The notes under the pieces were generated by a model. The model saw only the letters and a program-made list of their open reading frames with translations, was not told the origin of the DNA and made no database searches. Below, piece after piece: positions 34,275 through 42,843 of a stretch of DNA of 64,000 bases. This DNA is from Pseudomonas nitroreducens NBRC 12694 (GTDB taxonomy: Bacteria > Pseudomonadota > Gammaproteobacteria > Pseudomonadales > Pseudomonadaceae), in the NCBI RefSeq assembly GCF_002091755.1, contig NZ_BDAI01000003.1, forward strand, positions 124,001-188,000. The letters are read 5' to 3'. A program made the position numbers and the translations under genes. How positions within the stretch are numbered: the first letter of the stretch is position 1; each line of letters begins with the position of its first letter.

Positions 34275-35093
34275 ATGTGGCTGCGCAGTTACTCCACCTC
34301 GGTCTACCTGTTCCTCTATGCGCCCATCGCGCTGATCATGCTCTTCGCCTTCAACGCCGGGCGCAGCGGGCTGAGCTTCCAGTGCTGCTCGGTGCAGTGG
34401 TTCGGCCGCGCCTTCGGCAACCCGTTCATCATGGAAGCCCTGGGCAACAGCGCGCTGATCGCCTTCTGCTCGGCGCTGATCGCCACGCTGTTCGGCACCC
34501 TCGCGGTGTTCGGCCTGCAGCGGGTCGGCAAGCGCGTGCGCCTGCTGTTCGACGCGCTGACCTACTGCGCGATCATCGTGCCGGGCATCGTCATCGGCAT
34601 CGCCACGCTGATTGCCTTCATCACCCTGTTCGACGTGGTGAACCCGCTGCTGGCGCTACTGGATATCGGCCTGCCGAAACTCAACATGGGCTTCGGCACC
34701 GTGGTGGCAGCGCACTCTTTGTTCACCATGGCGCTGGTGATGGTGATCGTCCGCACCCGCGTCGAGGCGATGGACAAGTCGCTGCTGGAAGCCTCCGCCG
34801 ATCTCTACGCGCCGCCGCTGGACACCTTCTGGCGCGTGACCTTGCCGCAGATCGCCCCGGCAATCCTCGCCGGCTTCCTGCTGGCGTTCACCTTCAGCTT
34901 CGACGACTTCATCATCGCCTTCTTCGTCGCCGGCTCGGAAACCACGCTGCCGATCTACATCTTCTCGTCGATCCGCCGCGGTATCACGCCGGAGATCAAC
35001 GCCATCTCCACGGTGATCATCTGCGCCTCGCTGGCGCTGCTGTTCACCTCCCGCTACCTGCAGAACCGCCGCACCGGCGTTCAGGCCGCCTGA
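34275..35093 (+). CDS. ABC transporter permease, PotC-like
   Basis: The second membrane subunit, 272 residues and six predicted helices. Its EAA loop reads KSLLEASADLYAPPLDTFWRVTLPQIAP. The segment AFTFSFDDFIIAFFVAG is typical of PotC/PotI. It is adjacent to the PotB-like gene and 25 bases from the dehydrogenase gene, consistent with one transcript. Confidence 0.9.
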   Translation: MWLRSYSTSVYLFLYAPIALIMLFAFNAGRSGLSFQCCSVQWFGRAFGNPFIMEALGNSALIAFCSALIATLFGTLAVFGLQRVGKRVRLLFDALTYCAIIVPGIVIGIATLIAFITLFDVVNPLLALLDIGLPKLNMGFGTVVAAHSLFTMALVMVIVRTRVEAMDKSLLEASADLYAPPLDTFWRVTLPQIAPAILAGFLLAFTFSFDDFIIAFFVAGSETTLPIYIFSSIRRGITPEINAISTVIICASLALLFTSRYLQNRRTGVQAA

Positions 35094-35118
35094 GGGCCGA
35101 CTTCAAGGAGACTCGAGG

Positions 35119-36591
35119 ATGCGCGACCAGCTCTACATCAACGGGCAGTGGGTCAGGCCGGACCTGGGCGGCCGCTTCACCAGCTACGACCCCGCCACCG
35201 GCCAGCCGCTGCATGAAGTGCCGGCGGCTACCGAGGAAGACGTCGACCACGCGGTGCGCGCGGCGCGTACAGCGTTCAATCGTGGCTGGGGGCAGAGCCG
35301 CGGCAGCGAGCGCGCCGAATGGCTGGAAGCGCTGGCCGGCGAGCTGGAACGCAACCAGGACTCGTTGGCCGAACTGGAAGTGCGCGACAACGGCAAGCCG
35401 CTGCCCGAGGCGCAGTGGGATGTGGCCGACGCCATCGGCTGCTTCCGCTACTACGCCGAGCTGGCGCGGGAGCTGGACGAGCGCCAGGACCAGATTCTGG
35501 CGCTGCCCGACGAACGCTTTCGCTGCCGCATCCGCCAGGAACCGGTGGGCGTGGCCGGGCAGATCATCCCCTGGAACTACCCGCTGCTGATGGCGGCATG
35601 GAAGGTCGCGCCGGCGTTGGCGGCGGGCGCCACCTGTGTGCTCAAGCCGTCCGAGCTGACGCCGCTGAGCGCCCTGGAACTGGCCGCCGCGGCGGACGCC
35701 ATCGGCTTGCCGGCCGGCGTGCTGAATGTGCTGCCGGGGCTGGGCGCGGAGGCCGGCGGGCCGCTGAGCCAGCACCCGGGCGTGGACAAGCTGGCCTTCA
35801 CCGGCAGCGTGCCGACCGGCTCGCGGATCATGTCGGCGGCGGCCCAGGACATCAAGAACGTCAGCCTGGAGCTGGGCGGCAAGTCGGCCTTCATCGTCTT
35901 CGATGACAGCGATGTCGAGGCGGCGGTGGAGTGGATCCTGTTCGGCATCTTCTGGAACCAGGGCCAGGTGTGCAGCGCCACCTCGCGCCTGCTGGTGCAG
36001 GAGGGCATCGCCCCGCGCCTGATCGAGCGTCTGGTGGAAGCGACCCGCGCCATCAGCATCGGCAACGGCATGCAGCCGGGCGTGCTGCTCGGCCCGCTGG
36101 TCAGCCAGGGGCAGCACGAGAAGGTGCTCGGTTTCGTCGACAAGGGCCGCGCCGGCGGTGCCCGCCTGCTCACCGGCGGCAAGCGTCCCGCGGGGCTGGA
36201 GCAGGGCTGGTTCATGGAGCCTGCGATCTTCGACGAACCGGCCGAGGACGCGCTGATCTGGCGCGAGGAAATCTTCGGCCCGGTGCTCTGCGTGAAGCGC
36301 TTCAAGACCGAGGCCGAGGCCCTGCGCCTGGCCAACGACAGCCGCTTCGGCCTGGCCGGCGCGGTGATGTCCGGCGATCCGCAGCGCGCCGCGCGGGTGG
36401 CGGACGGGCTGCGTGCGGGGATCGTCTGGGTCAACTGCTCGCAACCCACCTTCACCCAGGCGCCCTGGGGCGGCATGAAGCACAGCGGTATCGGCCGCGA
36501 GCTGGGCGTGTGGGGGCTGGAGAACTACCTGGAGGTGAAGCAGGTGACCGAGTACATCTCCGACCAGCCCTGGGGCTGGTACCTGAAGTAG
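35119..36591 (+). CDS. Aldehyde dehydrogenase, betaine/gamma-aminobutyraldehyde class
   Basis: An NAD(P)-dependent aldehyde dehydrogenase of 490 residues. The catalytic set is present: Asn153 in PWNYPLLMA, Glu251 in LELGGKS and nucleophile Cys285 in NQGQVCSATS; Lys176 in LKPSEL binds cofactor. The QVCSAT signature and overall pattern resemble BADH and aminoaldehyde dehydrogenases. Placed last in a polyamine-transport operon, it would oxidise the aminoaldehyde formed after transamination or oxidation of the imported amine; the first deaminating enzyme is not in the window. AAGGAGA stands before ATG 35119. Confidence 0.92.
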   Translation: MRDQLYINGQWVRPDLGGRFTSYDPATGQPLHEVPAATEEDVDHAVRAARTAFNRGWGQSRGSERAEWLEALAGELERNQDSLAELEVRDNGKPLPEAQWDVADAIGCFRYYAELARELDERQDQILALPDERFRCRIRQEPVGVAGQIIPWNYPLLMAAWKVAPALAAGATCVLKPSELTPLSALELAAAADAIGLPAGVLNVLPGLGAEAGGPLSQHPGVDKLAFTGSVPTGSRIMSAAAQDIKNVSLELGGKSAFIVFDDSDVEAAVEWILFGIFWNQGQVCSATSRLLVQEGIAPRLIERLVEATRAISIGNGMQPGVLLGPLVSQGQHEKVLGFVDKGRAGGARLLTGGKRPAGLEQGWFMEPAIFDEPAEDALIWREEIFGPVLCVKRFKTEAEALRLANDSRFGLAGAVMSGDPQRAARVADGLRAGIVWVNCSQPTFTQAPWGGMKHSGIGRELGVWGLENYLEVKQVTEYISDQPWGWYLK

Positions 36592-36603
36592 GGGCATCAC
36601 TGT

Positions 36604-36625
36604 TGGAGCGAGCTTGCTCGCGAAT
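36604..36625. repeat. Single REP of the GAGCGAGCTTGCTCGCGAA type
   Basis: TTGGAGCGAGCTTGCTCGCG followed by AA, matching the first arm of the pair at 30738-30806. It starts 13 bases after the aldehyde dehydrogenase stop. Confidence 0.8.
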
Positions 36626-36664
36626 GGATACTCTCGGTCATTCGGGTGTTTCGGTCGGGCTTCG

Positions 36665-36688
36665 CCCCTCTCCCTTCAGGGAGAGGGG
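36665..36688. repeat. Single GGGAGAGGG hairpin
   Basis: CCCCTCTCCCTTCAGGGAGAGGGG is read here as CCCCTCTCCC, a TTCA loop and GGGAGAGGGG. It is a solo arm of the composite repeat family without linker or partner. Confidence 0.75.
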
Positions 36689-36706
36689 ATGGTGTGAATC
36701 CGGCAC

Positions 36707-37075
36707 TCAATCGAGGTTGTGCCCGATCCGCCAGAGCACGCCGCTCGGGTCGTGCAGGGTGAAGTCGCGCATCTTCCACGGCTGGTCTTCCGGCGCGCCA
36801 AGGCGCACGCCGTAGCGCTCGGCGAGGCCGGCGTCGCGCACCTTGGCGTACCAGGCGTCGGCGTCCTCCACCAGCAGGTGCAGCATCAGATTCTCGGCGA
36901 ATTCCTTGACGTAGTAGTTCTGCAGCAGGAAGGCGCAGTGGTCGCCATGGTGGAAGTAGGCGAGCTCCTCGGAGCTCCACGGCGAGTTGAAGCCCAGGTC
37001 CTTGTAGAACTGCTGGGAGAGTGCGAAATCGCGGGCGGGGACGAAGACTTTCAGTTCAACGCTGGCAGTGCTCAT
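36707..37075 (-). CDS. VOC-family protein
   Basis: A glyoxalase/bleomycin-resistance-fold protein of 122 residues. KVFVPARDFALSQQFYKDLGF (about 9-29) begins the first module and DFTLHDPSGVLWRIGHNLD ends the second. AGGAAGG eight bases upstream supports ATG 37075 rather than a TTG two codons earlier. The aromatic, short sequence resembles bleomycin-resistance-like proteins; no substrate is evident. Confidence 0.83.
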   Translation of the reverse strand: MSTASVELKVFVPARDFALSQQFYKDLGFNSPWSSEELAYFHHGDHCAFLLQNYYVKEFAENLMLHLLVEDADAWYAKVRDAGLAERYGVRLGAPEDQPWKMRDFTLHDPSGVLWRIGHNLD

Positions 37076-37169
37076 GGGCAACCTTCCTGGTTCATGCGTG
37101 AGCAGGCTTCTCGACGGTGTTTTTTATGGGCCGGGCCGCCTCTGGCGGGCGGCTGGCTGCGAGTCTAAC

Positions 37170-37775
37170 TCAGAGCTTGCGCTGCATGTAGCGATGGCTG
37201 GAGACGCCCGGCAGCGTCGAGACACGCTCCACCTGCACCTCGAAGCCGAAACGTTCATAGAGCGCCTGTGCCTTGGGATTGGCTACCGAGACGTCCAGCG
37301 CCGCCATGGGCAGGCCATTGCTGCGGCCGATCTGCAGGAAGTGCTCGATCAGCTGGCTGCCCAGCCCCTCGCCACGAAGGTCCGGCGTGACGCCCAGGTG
37401 CGCGAGGTACAGCGTCCTGCGCGGCGGCGGGCAGATGATCCTTTCCAGTTGCAGGCCGCGGCGGATGACGCCGGGCGCGGCCAGGCCGAAATAGCCGAGA
37501 ATCTGCCGCGTGGCCGCAAGCATGTAGCCCAGCGTCACCTCGCCGCCGAACACCGTGCCGGCGGTAACGACTTTACCGTCCTGTTCGCCGACCCAGTGCT
37601 GGCGCCAGCCGAACTGCCCGCCGCCCTGGACGAAGGCGTAGCGCAGGAAGTCCTGCGCGCTATTGCGGCCGGGGCGGGCGAAGGCATAGTCGAAGGCGTC
37701 GGGGCCGGAGCTGTAGATCAGCGGGATGGCGGCGTCGACATCATCGGGGCGGGCGCGGCGGAAGGTCAGCGGCAT
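37170..37775 (-). CDS. GNAT-family N-acetyltransferase
   Basis: A putative acetyl-CoA-dependent N-acetyltransferase of 201 residues. The acetyl-CoA loop is LRGEGLGSQLIEHFL preceded by the beta-strand LYLAHLGVTPD, and the C-terminal ANPKAQALYERFGFEV is the conserved GNAT end. Residues 25-60 add a Phe/Arg-rich segment before the core. Acceptor unknown. It lies between a VOC gene and a flavoprotein gene, all leftward. Confidence 0.85.
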   Translation of the reverse strand: MPLTFRRARPDDVDAAIPLIYSSGPDAFDYAFARPGRNSAQDFLRYAFVQGGGQFGWRQHWVGEQDGKVVTAGTVFGGEVTLGYMLAATRQILGYFGLAAPGVIRRGLQLERIICPPPRRTLYLAHLGVTPDLRGEGLGSQLIEHFLQIGRSNGLPMAALDVSVANPKAQALYERFGFEVQVERVSTLPGVSSHRYMQRKL

Positions 37776-37835
37776 GCAGGCGACTCCTGGGTAGGAGTCG
37801 AGAATCTAGCACCATGGTTCCATAAAGTGCAGCGC

Positions 37836-39077
37836 TCAGCCTTGTGCTTCGAGCCAGTGCAGTGCGCCAAGCCCGGCCGCGCGGCCGCTGGCAAAGCAGG
37901 CGGTAAGCAGGTAGCCGCCGGTGGGCGCTTCCCAGTCGAGCATTTCGCCGGCACAGAACACGCCCGGCAGCGCCTTGAGCATCAGGCAGTCGTCCAGCGC
38001 CTCAAAGGTCACGCCACCGGCGCTGCTGATGGCTTCGTCCAGCGGGCGGGTGCGCACCATGGTCAGCGGCAGCGCCTTGATCAGGGCGGCGAGGCGCTGC
38101 GGGGCGGCATAGTCGGCGGCTGTGGACAACTCGCGCAACAGCCCGGCACGCACGCCGTCCAGCCCCAGGCGGCCGCGCAGATGGTTGGCCATGGACTTGG
38201 AGCCGCGCGGCTGCGCCACGGCCTTGGCGACCTGCTCCAGGCTGCGGCTGGGCAGCAGGTCCAGGTGCACCGTGGCGCTGCCGGACTGCTCGATGCGCTC
38301 GCGGATAGCGGAAGACAGGGCGTAGACCAGGCTGCCCTCGATGCCGCCGGCGGTGACCACGAACTCGCCCTGGCGTGGCGTGGCGCCGGGCAGCGAGAGG
38401 GCCACCGGCTTGACCGGTGCGCCAGCGAACTTGTCGCGGAAGAATTCGCTCCAGCCAGCCACCTCGAAACCGCAGTTGGCCGGGCGCAGCGGCGAGATAT
38501 CCACAGCGCGCTCGGCCAGCAGCGGTACCCAGGCACCGTCCGAGCCCAGGCGCTGCCAGCTGCCGCCGCCGAGGGCGAGTACGGTGGCATCGGCCGTCAC
38601 GCTGCGTTGGCCTTCCGGCCCTTCGATCAGCAGCGCGCCGTTGACGTTCCAGCCCAGCCAGCGGTGGCGGGTGTGGATGACCACGCCGGCTTCGCGCAGG
38701 CGCTTGAGCCAGGCCCGCAGCAGTGGTGCGGCCTTCATGTCGGTGGGGAATACGCGGCCGGAGGTGCCGACGAAGGTCTCGATGCCCAGGCCATGGATCC
38801 ACGCGCACAGCGCCTGGTTGTCGAAGGCGTCGATCAGCGGCGCCAGGGTTTGCGCACGCTTTCCGTAGCGCGACAGGAACGGCTCGCGGGGCTCGGAATG
38901 GGTGATGTTCATACCGCCGACGCCGGCCAGCAGGAATTTGCGTCCGACCGAGGGCATGGCGTCGAACAGGTCCACCTTCACCCCGGCGCCGGCCAGGACT
39001 TCGGCCGCCATCAGGCCAGTGGGGCCGCCGCCGATGACGATGGCGGTACGGGAGGCGAGCGGGCGGGAATCGGTCAT
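37836..39077 (-). CDS. NAD(P)/FAD-dependent flavoprotein, HI0933/BaiN-like (TIGR03862 class)
   Basis: A flavoprotein of 413 residues. The FAD Rossmann motif GGGPTGLMAAEVLAGAG is near residues 16-32, followed by VGRKFLLAGVGGMNITHSEP, the hallmark of this family. FCAGEMLDWEAPTGGYLL near the C-terminus closes the FAD site. Members are mostly uncharacterised; BaiN reduces bile-acid intermediates. The best match in my memory is the TIGR03862 subfamily named after a P. putida protein. No partner gene suggests a pathway. Confidence 0.87.
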   Translation of the reverse strand: MTDSRPLASRTAIVIGGGPTGLMAAEVLAGAGVKVDLFDAMPSVGRKFLLAGVGGMNITHSEPREPFLSRYGKRAQTLAPLIDAFDNQALCAWIHGLGIETFVGTSGRVFPTDMKAAPLLRAWLKRLREAGVVIHTRHRWLGWNVNGALLIEGPEGQRSVTADATVLALGGGSWQRLGSDGAWVPLLAERAVDISPLRPANCGFEVAGWSEFFRDKFAGAPVKPVALSLPGATPRQGEFVVTAGGIEGSLVYALSSAIRERIEQSGSATVHLDLLPSRSLEQVAKAVAQPRGSKSMANHLRGRLGLDGVRAGLLRELSTAADYAAPQRLAALIKALPLTMVRTRPLDEAISSAGGVTFEALDDCLMLKALPGVFCAGEMLDWEAPTGGYLLTACFASGRAAGLGALHWLEAQG

Positions 39078-39208
39078 GCAGAAGGCCAGGCGGAGAGTGC
39101 GGGAAAAGGCGCAATTCTAGCGCAGCAGCACTGCGCGCCGGTTGCTCATTTTTTGCCCAGTTTTCCCGGAGCCTGCGCAGGCGAGGGCGTCGAGCGCTTT
39201 CCCGCAGG

Positions 39209-39217
39209 TTATCCACA
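39209..39217 (+). promoter_or_regulatory. Solitary DnaA-box-like sequence
   Basis: TTATCCACA is a perfect consensus DnaA box in the 335-base gap 39078-39412. No second box or AT-rich unwinding region is evident, so this is not an origin. The rest of the gap contains AAGGAGGTGG at 39264-39273 without a following ORF of note, and TACGATAAT near 39316 as a possible -10 region for the next gene. Confidence 0.4.
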
Positions 39218-39412
39218 GGCCGTTCCACAGCCATGGTGGAAAACGTTGGCCGCGGCATATTCCAAGGAGGTGGTCAGTATCGTACAGCGCGCCCTGATCC
39301 CCAGAGGGTAGGGCTTACGATAATTCTGACAGCGGATCGAGATTCCGCCGATGTTGGCGCTTTTGTGAATCCGTCAGCATGCGGGCCTCTTGCAACCTTG
39401 GTCCGATGCTCG

Positions 39413-39913
39413 ATGAAAGTTCGTGATTACCTTCGCTCTCATGAGGCTCACCTTTGGGTGGAGGGCAGTGACACCCGCGTGCGCGTGAATGGCCTCGACA
39501 TCGTTATTCGCGCGCTCCCCAGCGAGGAAATTCGCACTCTGCTCAACGAGGCGGTGGCCCATATGGTGGTGCGCCTGAATAAAAACCTGCAGGGTTCGAA
39601 GGTGAAGTTCGAGCAGCGTGTGCTCGAGTTGCTGTCGATACAGGTCGCATTGCACAACCTCTACGTGTTCACCAACTGGAGCCGTCTGTTGCCGCGCTAC
39701 CTGCAGTTCGCGGGGCCGCTGCGCGCCCAGGAACTGCTGCAGCACCATGTACCCGAACAGGTGATGCGCTTCTGCGAGAAGCACTACGGTGAGGATTGCC
39801 GCCTGCGCGCCAGCGCGCTGCTGGGCTTCTCGGCCCAAGAGCTGGCGCGTTGGGAGCAGCAGCGCCTGCCCTCGCGCATGGACACCAACAACTCGCGCTA
39901 CCGGGCCAACTGA
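39413..39913 (+). CDS. Conserved-looking protein of unknown function
   Basis: A soluble protein of 166 residues that I do not recognise. The start ATG 39413 (MKVRDYLRSHEAHLWV) is chosen because upstream sequence looks non-coding; an open frame extends to 39233. It is alpha-helical by composition, with LIDENTIFIABLE features limited to an N-terminal segment VRVNGLDIVIRALPSEEIRTL, a leucine/histidine-rich centre and a C-terminal LARWEQQRLPSRMD. No signal peptide, metal motif or membrane segment. Its stop overlaps the convergent HDAC-family gene by 16 bases. Confidence 0.6.
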   Translation: MKVRDYLRSHEAHLWVEGSDTRVRVNGLDIVIRALPSEEIRTLLNEAVAHMVVRLNKNLQGSKVKFEQRVLELLSIQVALHNLYVFTNWSRLLPRYLQFAGPLRAQELLQHHVPEQVMRFCEKHYGEDCRLRASALLGFSAQELARWEQQRLPSRMDTNNSRYRAN

Positions 39914-40821
39914 AGCTCGCGCGCTACCCGCGCCGCGCTGTGGTGCAGGATGCCATGGCGCCGGGCCAGCGCGCGGCGGTCCTTGTCGTAGCCCCCGCCG
40001 ATCACGCCGACCACCGGAATATCGCTGGCCAGGCAGCGGCGGATGACATGCTCGTCCCGCGCTGCCAATCCCGCATCGGTCAGCAGCAGATAGCCCAGGG
40101 CATCGTCCTTGTGCACGTCCACGCCGGCGTCGTAGAGCACGATGTCCGGCTGGTACAGCGGCAGCAGGTAGTCCAGCGCTTCCTCCACCACCTTCAGGTA
40201 GTCCGCATCGCCCAGGTGCAGCGGCAGGGGAATGTCCCAGTCGCTCTGCGCCTTGCGCGCGGGGAAATTCTTTTCGCAGTGCAATGACACGGTCACCGCG
40301 TCCGGCACGTTCTCCAGGATGCGTGCAGTGCCATCGCCCTGGTGCACGTCGCAGTCGAAGATCAGCACACGGTTGGCCTTGCCGCTTTCCAGCAGGTAGA
40401 GGCTGATCACGGCAAGATCGTTGAAGATGCAGAAGCCCGAGGCGTGGTCGTGGTGCGCGTGGTGGGTGCCGCCGGCCAGATGACAGGCCAGCCCATGTTC
40501 GAGCGCCAGTTCGGCCGTCAGCAGCGAGCCGCCGACCGCACGCACGGTGCGCCGGGCCAGCGCTTCGCTCCAGGGCAGGCCGAGGCGGCGCAGTTCTTCG
40601 CGGCTCATCTCGCCGCTGCAATAGCGCTCGATGTAATCGCGGTCGTGGGCCAGGGCGAGGATATCCACAGGGCAGAGTTCCGGACGCAGCAGCTCGGCGT
40701 CGCTCACCAGGGCGCTGTCCACCAGGTGGTCGCGCAGCAGGCGGAACTTCTCCATGGGGAAGCGGTGGTTGTCCGGGAAGGGCGGACTGTAGTCGTCGTG
40801 GTAGACCAGGGGCAGCGGCAT
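39898..40821 (-). CDS. Histone deacetylase-family (acetylpolyamine/acyl-lysine) hydrolase
   Basis: A zinc-dependent amidohydrolase of 307 residues. The catalytic His pair is in GGTHHAHHDHASGFC, the zinc ligands in FDCDVHQGDGT and DAGVDVHKDD, and the C-terminal GVIGGGYDKD is typical. The opening YHDDYSPPFPDNHRFPMEKF resembles bacterial class IV (HDAC11-like) members. Possible substrates are acetylated proteins, fatty-acylated lysines or acetylpolyamines. ATG 40821 (MPLPLVYHDD) is the family start; a very long antisense frame reaching 43056 is an artefact. Confidence 0.9.
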   Translation of the reverse strand: MPLPLVYHDDYSPPFPDNHRFPMEKFRLLRDHLVDSALVSDAELLRPELCPVDILALAHDRDYIERYCSGEMSREELRRLGLPWSEALARRTVRAVGGSLLTAELALEHGLACHLAGGTHHAHHDHASGFCIFNDLAVISLYLLESGKANRVLIFDCDVHQGDGTARILENVPDAVTVSLHCEKNFPARKAQSDWDIPLPLHLGDADYLKVVEEALDYLLPLYQPDIVLYDAGVDVHKDDALGYLLLTDAGLAARDEHVIRRCLASDIPVVGVIGGGYDKDRRALARRHGILHHSAARVARELQLAR

Positions 40822-40886
40822 GGCTACAAGGGTACGCCGAGCTCGTGCACGGACGAAAGGGCCGGCATGGCGCCGGCCCTTCTGGA

Positions 40887-42092
40887 TCAGCCTTCGTTGG
40901 AGAGGGCGGTGCTGCGTTGCGCGCTTCGGCTGGTGACCACCGAGACCGACCACAGCACGAAGCCGCCGATGGCCAGCAGGCTGCCGACCCAGCCCGGCGA
41001 GGTCCAGCCGTAGCCGGCCGCCAGGGCCAGGCCGCCGAGGTACGGGCCCAGCGCGTTGGCGAAGTTGAACGCCGAGTGGTTCAGCGCCGCGGCCAGGCCC
41101 TGGGCGTCTTCGGCGACGTCCATCAGGCGGGTCTGCAGCACGGTGCCCAGGGCGCCGCCGAAGCCGACGAAGAACACGCAGATGGAGATGGTCCAGATGT
41201 TCCCGGCGGTGAACGGGAAGATCGCCAGCACCACCGCACTCCACACCAGCAGGCCACCGGCGGTGGGCATCACGGCGCGGTCGGCGAGTACCGGGATGAA
41301 CAGGTTGCCCAGGGTCATGCCGATGCCGAACACCGCCATCACCAGCGGCACGATGCTCGGCGAGACGTGGGTGACGGCGCCAAGGATGTCGGCCAGGTAG
41401 GTGTACACCGCGAACAGGCCGCCGAAGCCGATGGCGCCGATGCCCAGGGTCAGCCAGACCTGGCCGCGCTTGAGCGCGCCCAGCTCGCGCAGCGGGCTGG
41501 AGTCCGGCTCGGCGGGCGCGTAGGGCGCGAGCAGGCGCACGCAGATCATGGTCAGCACGCCCAGTGCCGCGACCAGGGCGAAGCTCCAGCGCCAGCCCAC
41601 GGCCTGGCTCAGCCAGTTGGCCAGCGGCACGCCGATGATGGTGGCGACGGTGAGGCCGAGGAACATCCGCCCGACTGCCACCGTGCGCCGGTGCGGCGGC
41701 ACCACGGAGGCAGCGACCAGCGCGGCAATGCCGAAGTAGGCGCCGTGGGGCAGGCCGCTGATGAAGCGGAACAGCAGCATCCAGTGGTAGGTCGGCGCCA
41801 GGGCGCTGAGGCCGTTGCCGACGGCGAACAGCGCCATCAGCAGCACCAGCAGGGTACGCCGCGGCAGGCGCGCGCCGAGCACCGCCAGCAGTGGCGCGCC
41901 GACCACCACGCCCAGGGCGTAGGCGCTGATCACGTGGCCGGCGGTGGGGGCATCGATGCCCAGCGCCGGGGCGAAATAGGGCAGCAGGCTCATGGTGGCG
42001 AATTCGGTGGTGCCGATGGCGAAGCCGCCGACGGCAAGGGCGAAAAGCACCAGGGCCGTACTGCGTTGCAGTCCGGTGGTGGAGGTCGTCAT
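40887..42092 (-). CDS. MFS exporter, AraJ/drug-efflux type
   Basis: A major-facilitator transporter of 401 residues with 12 predicted helices. The loop 2-3 motif is LGARLPRRTLLVLLM and helix 5 has GLTVATIIGVPLANWL, the motif C region of antiporters, so export is more likely than import. LFRFISGLPHGAYFG is typical of the AraJ/sugar-efflux subgroup. A TTTCCTTGG-containing leader of about 100 bases precedes it without a nearby regulator gene. Substrate unknown. Confidence 0.88.
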   Translation of the reverse strand: MTTSTTGLQRSTALVLFALAVGGFAIGTTEFATMSLLPYFAPALGIDAPTAGHVISAYALGVVVGAPLLAVLGARLPRRTLLVLLMALFAVGNGLSALAPTYHWMLLFRFISGLPHGAYFGIAALVAASVVPPHRRTVAVGRMFLGLTVATIIGVPLANWLSQAVGWRWSFALVAALGVLTMICVRLLAPYAPAEPDSSPLRELGALKRGQVWLTLGIGAIGFGGLFAVYTYLADILGAVTHVSPSIVPLVMAVFGIGMTLGNLFIPVLADRAVMPTAGGLLVWSAVVLAIFPFTAGNIWTISICVFFVGFGGALGTVLQTRLMDVAEDAQGLAAALNHSAFNFANALGPYLGGLALAAGYGWTSPGWVGSLLAIGGFVLWSVSVVTSRSAQRSTALSNEG

Positions 42093-42300
42093 GGGGTTTC
42101 CTTGGTCTTCTTGAGGTGCGCCGTGGCAGCGCGGCTGTCTGCGTGAGCACGGTCAAGGCAGTGACCGACAGCGAAGGTTGGAGAAAAATACCAGATGATG
42201 GCGCTCGTTGCTGAATCGATTGCGCCTGGTCTGACGGATTGCCGCCTACAGGTCCGTGGGCGGGTATCATGGTCACCTTTGCCGACGCGTGATGCCGACC

Positions 42301-42843
42301 ATGGATATCCCGAGCCTGACTACCGAGCGCCTGCTGCTGCGGCCCTGGCGCACCGAGGACCTTGCGCCCTTCGCCGCGTTGAACGCCGACGCACAGGTGA
42401 TGCGCCACTTCCCCGCCTGCATGAGCCGCGAGGAGAGCGACCTGCTGGCCGCGCGCATCCTCCAGCATTTCGACGAGCATGGCTTCGGCCAGTGGATAGT
42501 CGAGCGCCGCGAGGATGGCGCGTTCATCGGCGTGCTCGGGCTGGCGCGGGTGTCCTTCGAGGCGGCCTTCACGCCCGCAGTGGAGATCGGCTGGCGCTTC
42601 AACGTCGCCTACTGGCGCCAGGGCTATGCCTTGGAAGCGGCCCGCGCCGCGCTGGATTTCGCCTTCGAGCAGTTGCAGCTGGAGGAAGTGGTGGCCTTCA
42701 CCGTGCCGGCCAACCTGCCGTCCCAGGGCTTGATGCAGCGCCTGGGGATGATTCGCGATGAAGCCGGCGACTTCGAGCACCCGCGCCTGCCGGAAGGCCA
42801 CGCCTTGCGCCCCCATGTGTTGTACCGGATTCGCCGCCCATGA
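42301..42843 (+). CDS. GNAT acetyltransferase, RimJ/RimL-like
   Basis: An N-acetyltransferase of 180 residues of the RimJ/RimL/SpeG group, with the typical opening TERLLLRPWRTEDLAPF and the acetyl-CoA site in EIGWRFNVAYWRQGYALEAA. ATG 42301 and ATG 42292 are both possible; neither has a strong Shine-Dalgarno sequence. The stop overlaps the next start by four bases (ATGA at 42840-42843), so it is translationally coupled to the SagB-like gene. An N-terminal amine or small-molecule acceptor is possible. Confidence 0.85.
   Translation: MDIPSLTTERLLLRPWRTEDLAPFAALNADAQVMRHFPACMSREESDLLAARILQHFDEHGFGQWIVERREDGAFIGVLGLARVSFEAAFTPAVEIGWRFNVAYWRQGYALEAARAALDFAFEQLQLEEVVAFTVPANLPSQGLMQRLGMIRDEAGDFEHPRLPEGHALRPHVLYRIRRP

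Noticed and set aside
39209..39217. Replication origin
   Set aside because: Only one DnaA box, no box cluster, no AT-rich unwinding element, no dnaA or dnaN nearby.
37068..39311. A 747-codon plus-strand frame
   Set aside because: Antisense to the GNAT and flavoprotein genes, with low-complexity Gln/Ala/Gly composition and no recognisable motif.
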